This document shows, piece by piece, positions 24,503-28,681 of a DNA stretch of 28,681 nucleotides. The notes beneath the pieces were generated by a model. The model was not told the origin of the DNA, did no database searches, and was given only the letters and a program-made list of their open reading frames with translations. A program made the position numbers and the translations under genes. The number at the start of each line of letters is the position of its first letter. Position 1 is the stretch's first letter. Origin of the DNA: a virus; IMG/VR virus record IMGVR_UViG_3300032116_001024, positions 1 to 28,681 of that record; one strand, given 5' to 3'.

Positions 24503-25208
24503 TAATGACCTAACATTTATCGAAGACCAATATCAAGAAGTAGAAATTTCAGAAATCACTGCAGTCAATGAAGTGATGGATATGATAGACATTGAAGTAG
24601 AAGATGATTCTACTTTCTGCATCACAGAAGACAATCTTATTAGTCACAATTGTATCAAATCCATGATGCGTGTTTTGACATACAAAGCAGCTAAAGCCAA
24701 AGTTCCTATTTTGTTTTCTAATCACGTTTATGAGGGAATGGAAATGTTTCCTACACTAGTAAAGAATCAATCTGGGGGTAAAGGACCGATTTATCTAGCT
24801 TCGGTTTTGGTTCAATTGAGTACACGTAATGAAAAATCTGCAGATAATCCTGATCAAGAGTCTGTAGCAATTGCGCATAATATTTCTGGTGTTACTCTTG
24901 GAGCTTTGACTGTTAAAAATCGTTTTGTTCCTAACTATCTCAAAACAGAACTTTATCTCAATTTCAAATCAGGTCTTAACAAATATACTGGTCTTTTTGA
25001 AATTGCAGAAGCATTTAAAGTCATTGAAAAACCAGGTCGTACAGTAATGTATAAAGGAGAAAGTTTGGGTTATCGCAAAGATCTAGAAAATAATGCTCAA
25101 TTCTGGGAAAAGATTATGCCTGATCTTGAAAAAGCTTTACAAGAAAATCTTTGTTATGGTAAAAGTTCAGTGAGTGATATTGAGGAAGAAGTTGATAATA
25201 TAGAGTAA
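24495..25208 (+). CDS. uvsX: C-intein fused to UvsX recombinase C-terminal half
   Basis: The 237-residue product begins with a 52-residue C-intein ending DNLISHN, preceded by MIDIEVEDD, the usual F-block strand, and the penultimate His and last Asn needed for cyclisation. Cys53 (codon at 24651) is the +1 nucleophile and opens the C-extein CIKSMMRVLTYKAAKAK, which matches T4 UvsX TMKSLFRIVTPYFSTKN. Further landmarks are PILFSNHVYE, QSGGKGPIYLAS and a very acidic tail (SDIEEEVDNIE). The exteins sum to 182 + 185 = 367 residues, near the 391 of T4 UvsX. The C-intein has 15 acidic and no Lys or Arg residues, so it should attract the basic N-intein. It overlaps gene 41 as TAATG. Confidence 0.92.
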   Translation: MNNNDLTFIEDQYQEVEISEITAVNEVMDMIDIEVEDDSTFCITEDNLISHNCIKSMMRVLTYKAAKAKVPILFSNHVYEGMEMFPTLVKNQSGGKGPIYLASVLVQLSTRNEKSADNPDQESVAIAHNISGVTLGALTVKNRFVPNYLKTELYLNFKSGLNKYTGLFEIAEAFKVIEKPGRTVMYKGESLGYRKDLENNAQFWEKIMPDLEKALQENLCYGKSSVSDIEEEVDNIE

Positions 25209-26545
25209 TGCATTCTGAATCCAAATTAGATCTGGATTACTACGAAAATATTATTCTTTTCAATTCTCTTCTCAGTCAAGAATATTTGGCTTCTATTGTT
25301 GAACACGTAGATATATCCTATTTCAATGATAAAAACATTAAAGTTGTTTTTAAGAATATTATATCATTCTTTAATGAGAGAGGAACAGTTCCTTCTTTAA
25401 CAGAAATTAAATCTCGTCTTACTTTAGAAGAAGAAAAAAAGTCTTTTAATGAAGTAGCGGCTAGATTTAAACAAATTGATAGTAATTTTAATAAAGATGA
25501 ATTACTTTCCAATACAGAAAGATTCTTAAAAGAAAGATGTCTTTATAATACAATTGTCAAGACAGCAGAAAAGTTTTCTAATGGTAAAGTAGACACAGGA
25601 GAAACATTACAAGACTTTGAAAAAGCTTATGCAATCAATCTTCGAGAAGATTTAGGACATTGGTATTTCGAAGAAGTTGATGAACACATTAAAGAATTAA
25701 CTGCCACATACAAAGCTATTCCTACTGGGTGGAAATTGATTGATGATAAGTGTGAGGGTGGTTTGTTTCCCAAGACATTGACAGTATTTGCTGGCCAGGT
25801 AAATGTAGGTAAATCTATTGTATTAGGTAACGTAGCCACTAATATGGTTCTAGCAGACAAGAATGTTCTTTTGGTTTCTTTAGAAATGTCCGAATTCATG
25901 TATTCCAAAAGAATTTCTTCTCAATTAACTCAAATCCCTCAAAGCGATTTAAAGACTTATACAGTAGAACTTAAAGAACAATTACAACACATTTACAAAA
26001 ACATTAATAGTAAATTGATTGTTAAAGAATATGCTCCTAAAAGTATTACCGTAAGACATATTGATGCTTATATTACTAAACTATCACACAAAGGATTTAA
26101 ACCTGATATTTTAGTGGTTGATTATATCAATCTTCTTTTACCAACAACAAAGAATCAAAATTCTTATTCTGAAGTAAAAGAAATAGCAGAACAATTAAGA
26201 GCCATGTCTTTTAAATACAATATACCTGTAGTATCAGCCACACAACTTCAACGTGCATCATTTAATACAACATCTCCCGGTATGGAAAGTATTGCAGAGT
26301 CTATAGGTTTGGCGAGCACTTGTGACATCATATGTTCTTTGTGGCAAACCGAAGAAGATAGAGAATTAGGAGTTGTTAATATGGGACTTCAAAAGAATCG
26401 CTTTGGTCCTAATTTTGGCCACAGTTCTTTTAAATGCAATTACGAGACCTTAACTTTAAAAGAAACCAATCCGGATCATTTTGAAGTAGAAGACCCACAA
26501 AGTGCTTTAAATGAGGCTTCTAATGCTTTAGAAAAGTTCAGTTGA
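25208..26545 (+). CDS. 41: gp41-like replicative DNA helicase (DnaB family)
   Basis: This 445-residue protein corresponds to T4 gp41 (475 residues), the hexameric 5'-3' helicase of the primosome. The C-terminal RecA-like domain has Walker A GQVNVGKS (196-203), the catalytic Glu in SLEMSE (224-229), Walker B ILVVDYINLL (301-310), SATQLQR (343-349) and QKNRFG (395-400) with the arginine finger. The first ~165 residues are the helical N-domain. It follows uvsX with a one-base overlap. Gene 41 is a known target of split inteins in related phages, but this copy is uninterrupted. Confidence 0.94.
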   Translation: MHSESKLDLDYYENIILFNSLLSQEYLASIVEHVDISYFNDKNIKVVFKNIISFFNERGTVPSLTEIKSRLTLEEEKKSFNEVAARFKQIDSNFNKDELLSNTERFLKERCLYNTIVKTAEKFSNGKVDTGETLQDFEKAYAINLREDLGHWYFEEVDEHIKELTATYKAIPTGWKLIDDKCEGGLFPKTLTVFAGQVNVGKSIVLGNVATNMVLADKNVLLVSLEMSEFMYSKRISSQLTQIPQSDLKTYTVELKEQLQHIYKNINSKLIVKEYAPKSITVRHIDAYITKLSHKGFKPDILVVDYINLLLPTTKNQNSYSEVKEIAEQLRAMSFKYNIPVVSATQLQRASFNTTSPGMESIAESIGLASTCDIICSLWQTEEDRELGVVNMGLQKNRFGPNFGHSSFKCNYETLTLKETNPDHFEVEDPQSALNEASNALEKFS

Positions 26546-26587
26546 GTGACAAAAAAATATCTAACGGGTAAATAACTTCACCTTTAG

Positions 26588-26893
26588 ATGTTTAATGAGA
26601 AAATACTAGATGACTTTATTAGCAGAAATGATCCTCTGTGTCAAATATGTACTAAGGAATATATATTAGGAGTATTTAAATTTGGGTCTTTTTTGTCTAT
26701 TATTAAAAATAAAAAAATCAATCCATCTACTCTTTTTACTTCTATTTTAGAAAGTAAAGATCTTAGAGAAATTTTTATTTACGTAACCCACTCAGAAAAC
26801 ATAAACGAAGCTTTATTAAACCTCTTGCAACTTTATCCTTCTCTATTAAAATCAAAGAACACAAAACGACTATTTAAAAAATCTTTGATGTGA
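26588..26893 (+). CDS. 101-residue protein of unknown function at the gene 33 position
   Basis: I do not recognise this protein. It has a C-x-x-C near the N-terminus (CQIC, 18-21), a helical middle, and a basic C-terminus (KSKNTKRLFKKSLM). It lies between gene 41 and a gene 59-like gene that precedes gene 32. In T4 the order is 33, 59, 32, so this small gene occupies the position and approximate size of gene 33 (112 residues, late transcription co-activator). I see no convincing sequence match to gp33. The preceding 42 bases have no good promoter. Its TGA overlaps the next start (GTGA). Confidence 0.6.
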   Translation: MFNEKILDDFISRNDPLCQICTKEYILGVFKFGSFLSIIKNKKINPSTLFTSILESKDLREIFIYVTHSENINEALLNLLQLYPSLLKSKNTKRLFKKSLM

Positions 26894-27543
26894 CTTCATT
26901 AGAAATAAGAATATACAACACTCATTTAGTAGTTTCTCGCACCATGAGAAACAAACCTTTTAAGATCAAAAAGTCTTTCGAGGGATTTGAAGAAGATGCA
27001 AAATATGTTGCAGTGAAAAGATTATCTAATTTTTTTACCAGATATCCGGATGTGGATATGACTGCTTATTTTAAAGCACCATACAAGCTCTACAATGATG
27101 TAGAGTATTTTGATTTAAATTATTTTTCTTCCCCGAGGGCTATCAAATCTTATACTATATACAAACAACTTTTAACACAAACCTTACCAGATACCCAATT
27201 TGATTCTGTTAAAGAATCTTTGGTTTTTATCTCTAGGTTTTGTTTAAAAAACAAAATACAACTCCACGATTATCTATCTTTTAAAGAAAACGGATCAGAA
27301 AATTCGTGGGTTTATCACATTAAGAAAAACGAAATCAATCCTTATTCTTTAATGGAATTTGATAACGTTTCTTCATATATAAATGAAATGGCAGAAGATA
27401 CCAAAGAATTCTTTTTAGGGGACTTTGGTAAAAACTTTTTGGAATATAGACAAAAGTATATTAATTCCGAAAAACTTCGACCATTTTTAATCAAAGCTTT
27501 TATCAAATTAAAACTTTTTATTGATAAAAGCTTGAACTCTTAA
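26890..27543 (+). CDS. 59: gp59-like helicase-loading protein
   Basis: The 217-residue protein starts at GTG 26890, overlapping the preceding stop. T4 gp59 also has 217 residues; it loads gp41 helicase onto gp32-coated ssDNA. The N-terminal pattern (IYNTHLVVSRTM, then KPFKIKKSFEGF, then KRLSNFFTRYP) can be aligned by eye with T4 gp59 (YKLYLMIKQHMNGKYDVIKYN, then RRDKYFFQKLSEKY), and the rest is helical and basic, as expected. The gene directly precedes gene 32, as in T4, and follows gene 41. Identity is low, so the call relies on length, pattern and synteny. Confidence 0.65.
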   Translation: MTSLEIRIYNTHLVVSRTMRNKPFKIKKSFEGFEEDAKYVAVKRLSNFFTRYPDVDMTAYFKAPYKLYNDVEYFDLNYFSSPRAIKSYTIYKQLLTQTLPDTQFDSVKESLVFISRFCLKNKIQLHDYLSFKENGSENSWVYHIKKNEINPYSLMEFDNVSSYINEMAEDTKEFFLGDFGKNFLEYRQKYINSEKLRPFLIKAFIKLKLFIDKSLNS

Positions 27544-27559
27544 CAAACCACTATATAAT
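27532..27559 (+). promoter_or_regulatory. candidate promoter of gene 32
   Basis: TTGAAC (27532-27537), a 16-base spacer and TATAAT (27554-27559) give a strong promoter. Unlike the others it lies 29 bases before the start codon and so makes a real leader of about 23 bases. Confidence 0.6.
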
Positions 27560-27565
27560 CTAAAA

Positions 27566-27588
27566 TCTAATCAACCTAATCTAATATT
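27566..27588 (+). promoter_or_regulatory. gene 32 leader with CTAAT repeats
   Basis: The predicted leader contains three CTAAT copies (27567-27571, 27576-27580, 27581-27585), is U/A-rich and has no obvious hairpin or Shine-Dalgarno sequence. T4 gp32 represses its own translation by binding cooperatively to an unstructured leader; this leader could serve the same purpose. Confidence 0.35.
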
Positions 27589-28542
27589 ATGACATTTACA
27601 AAAAACATGTTCGATGCTATTAAAACCTCTCTTAACAATAAGAACGGTGAAAGTTCTTTTAAAGAGATCATGAAATTTGAATCAGGAAAAACCTATTTGG
27701 TTCGTCTGATTCCTAATGTAATTGAACCTAAGAATACTATCTTCCATTACTATCACCACTCTTGGAAGAGTTTAGCTACAGGTCAATTTGTTACTACTCT
27801 TTGTCCCACCACTTATGGAGAATCTTGTCCTATTGATTCTTATGTTCTTAAAACCTATAATACAGGTTCTCCTGAAGAAAAGAGTAAACTTAAAGAAATT
27901 TCTCGCAAAGAGAATTGGATGGTTAACGCTTATGTAATTTCAGATCCCACTAATCCAGAGAACGAAGGTAAAGTTAAAGTCATTCGTTATGGTAAAGAAT
28001 TGGCTAAAATTATCAATAATGCTATTGATGGAGATGATGCAGATGAATTTGGTGTTAAGATTTTTGATCTATCCGATGGATGCACTTTCAAAATTAAATG
28101 TGAATCTCGTTCTGCTAGTTTTGGTGGATCTAATCGTATGATGACCACATACACTTCTTCCAAGTTTATGTCTCCTTCTAAACTAGAAGGTATCGATCAA
28201 AAGAAATTGGATGAGGTTTATAATAATATTCATGACTTGAATAAGTTCTTCAAACCTAAAACCCAAGCAGAACTTCAACGCATGCTGGATCAACACTACT
28301 TCTGTGTTTCTGATGTAGTGGAAGATACTTCAGATGAAGATGACGATGTAGTAGTGTCTGCTCCAACACCTTCACCCGCTAAGAAAGAAAAAGATGAAGC
28401 TCTGGATAGTATCTTTGCAGGTATTAAAGAGTCAGCAGAGATTCCTGAAAAGAAACCAGAGGTTTCATCCACTCCAGTTTCATCTTCAACTTCCGAAGAC
28501 GACACAGACGCTAAACTCAAAGAACTTCTTGCCGGTCTGTAA
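27589..28542 (+). CDS. 32: gp32-like single-stranded DNA-binding protein
   Basis: The 317-residue protein (T4 gp32: 301) coats ssDNA and organises replication and recombination proteins. The core has KTYLVRLIPNVI (34-45), HYYHHSWK (53-60), TLCPTTYGESCPID (70-83) and IRYGKELAKII. The acidic, low-complexity C-terminus (about 240-317, with repeated D/E, Ser and Pro, ending KLKELLAGL) fits the partner-binding tail. The T4 zinc site uses one His and three Cys, the last two as C-x-x-C; here the last is Asp (C80-P-I-D83). It has its own promoter and a short leader. Genes 41, 59 and 32 together supply helicase loading. Confidence 0.93.
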   Translation: MTFTKNMFDAIKTSLNNKNGESSFKEIMKFESGKTYLVRLIPNVIEPKNTIFHYYHHSWKSLATGQFVTTLCPTTYGESCPIDSYVLKTYNTGSPEEKSKLKEISRKENWMVNAYVISDPTNPENEGKVKVIRYGKELAKIINNAIDGDDADEFGVKIFDLSDGCTFKIKCESRSASFGGSNRMMTTYTSSKFMSPSKLEGIDQKKLDEVYNNIHDLNKFFKPKTQAELQRMLDQHYFCVSDVVEDTSDEDDDVVVSAPTPSPAKKEKDEALDSIFAGIKESAEIPEKKPEVSSTPVSSSTSEDDTDAKLKELLAGL

Positions 28543-28554
28543 TATTTTAAATAT

Positions 28555-28681
28555 ATGATTCAATCTAACGGTAATATTCCTTACACAGAAGACGAAAAGA
28601 AAATTCGTATTGAAGAAGCATCCAAACACTTTGGGTGCTTCATGGAAGCTTTGGGTTTTGATTACAAAACAGATCCTAATG
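28555..28681 (+). CDS. GTP cyclohydrolase I-like protein, N-terminal part
   Basis: ATG 28555 opens 42 codons to the right edge. Residues 17-42 (beginning IRIEEASKHFGCFMEALGFD, ending KTDPN) resemble the opening helix of GTP cyclohydrolase I, where a charged helix with H-F and a L-G-x-D turn precedes D-T-P-x-R. The defining catalytic part is outside the window. GTP cyclohydrolase I makes dihydroneopterin triphosphate, the first step of both folate and 7-deazaguanine (preQ0) synthesis, and is common in phages. The call is provisional. Confidence 0.5.
   Translation, partial: MIQSNGNIPYTEDEKKIRIEEASKHFGCFMEALGFDYKTDPN

Noticed and set aside
22573-25208. uvsX as a pseudogene broken by frameshift or insertion
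   Set aside because: Both pieces carry exact intein splice signals (Cys1, His-Asn, Cys+1), the exteins join at homologous residues without gap, and the frames have no damage.
1-28681. tRNA genes, CRISPR arrays and insertion sequences
   Set aside because: I saw no cloverleaf with T-loop signature, no regularly spaced repeats and no transposase. By-eye inspection could miss a degenerate tRNA.

Overview
This window is a piece of a T4-like (tailed, myovirus-type) phage genome with low GC, estimated by eye at about 30%. The evidence is a set of T4 recombination and replication genes in recognisable order: uvsY, uvsW, 55 (late sigma), 47, 46, 43 (DNA polymerase), uvsX, 41 (helicase), a 59-like helicase loader and 32 (ssDNA-binding protein). 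No start codon has a convincing Shine-Dalgarno sequence. Several lie 6-7 bases after a sigma70-like -10 box, so the phage seems adapted to a host that starts translation on leaderless or nearly leaderless messages. The host cannot be named from this window. An aquatic bacterium is a guess based on resemblance to environmental T4-like phages.

Layout. (1) 1-374, minus strand: the start of a GIY-YIG endonuclease gene and a small unknown gene, divergent from the rest. (2) 399-3890: uvsY, uvsW, gene 55, gene 47. (3) 3883-14932: an island of about 11 kb placed between genes 47 and 46, whose products form one nuclease complex in T4. It holds nine to ten glycosyltransferase-like genes of several folds (GT-A, GT-B, exostosin-like, GT-D-like), two methyltransferases, a HAD phosphatase/nucleotidyltransferase fusion, a short GDPD-like protein and decayed gene remnants. 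Together these could make, transfer and methylate an unusual glycan. (4) 14956-22474: gene 46, a GT4-like glycosyltransferase, DNA polymerase, a TIM-barrel protein that may be related to tRNA/DNA guanine transglycosylases, a P-loop kinase-like protein and a small protein with an acidic tail, ended by a strong terminator. (5) 22573-28542: uvsX broken into two genes, gene 41, a 101-aa unknown, a 59-like gene and gene 32. (6) 28555-end: the start of a gene resembling GTP cyclohydrolase I.

The most striking system is at 22573-25208. uvsX is a fractured gene: its N-terminal half ends in an N-intein (first residue Cys183), its C-terminal half begins with a C-intein (ending His-Asn before Cys), and a free-standing Vsr/EDxHD-type homing endonuclease gene lies between them. 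Trans-splicing would give a 367-residue UvsX. The endonuclease start codon lies inside a perfect 11-bp hairpin stem. A promoter-like element in that hairpin would start transcripts at the ATG and so remove the blocking arm. A second theme is the repeated module TTGANN-16-TATWAT followed 6 bases later by the start codon, seen at several replication genes.
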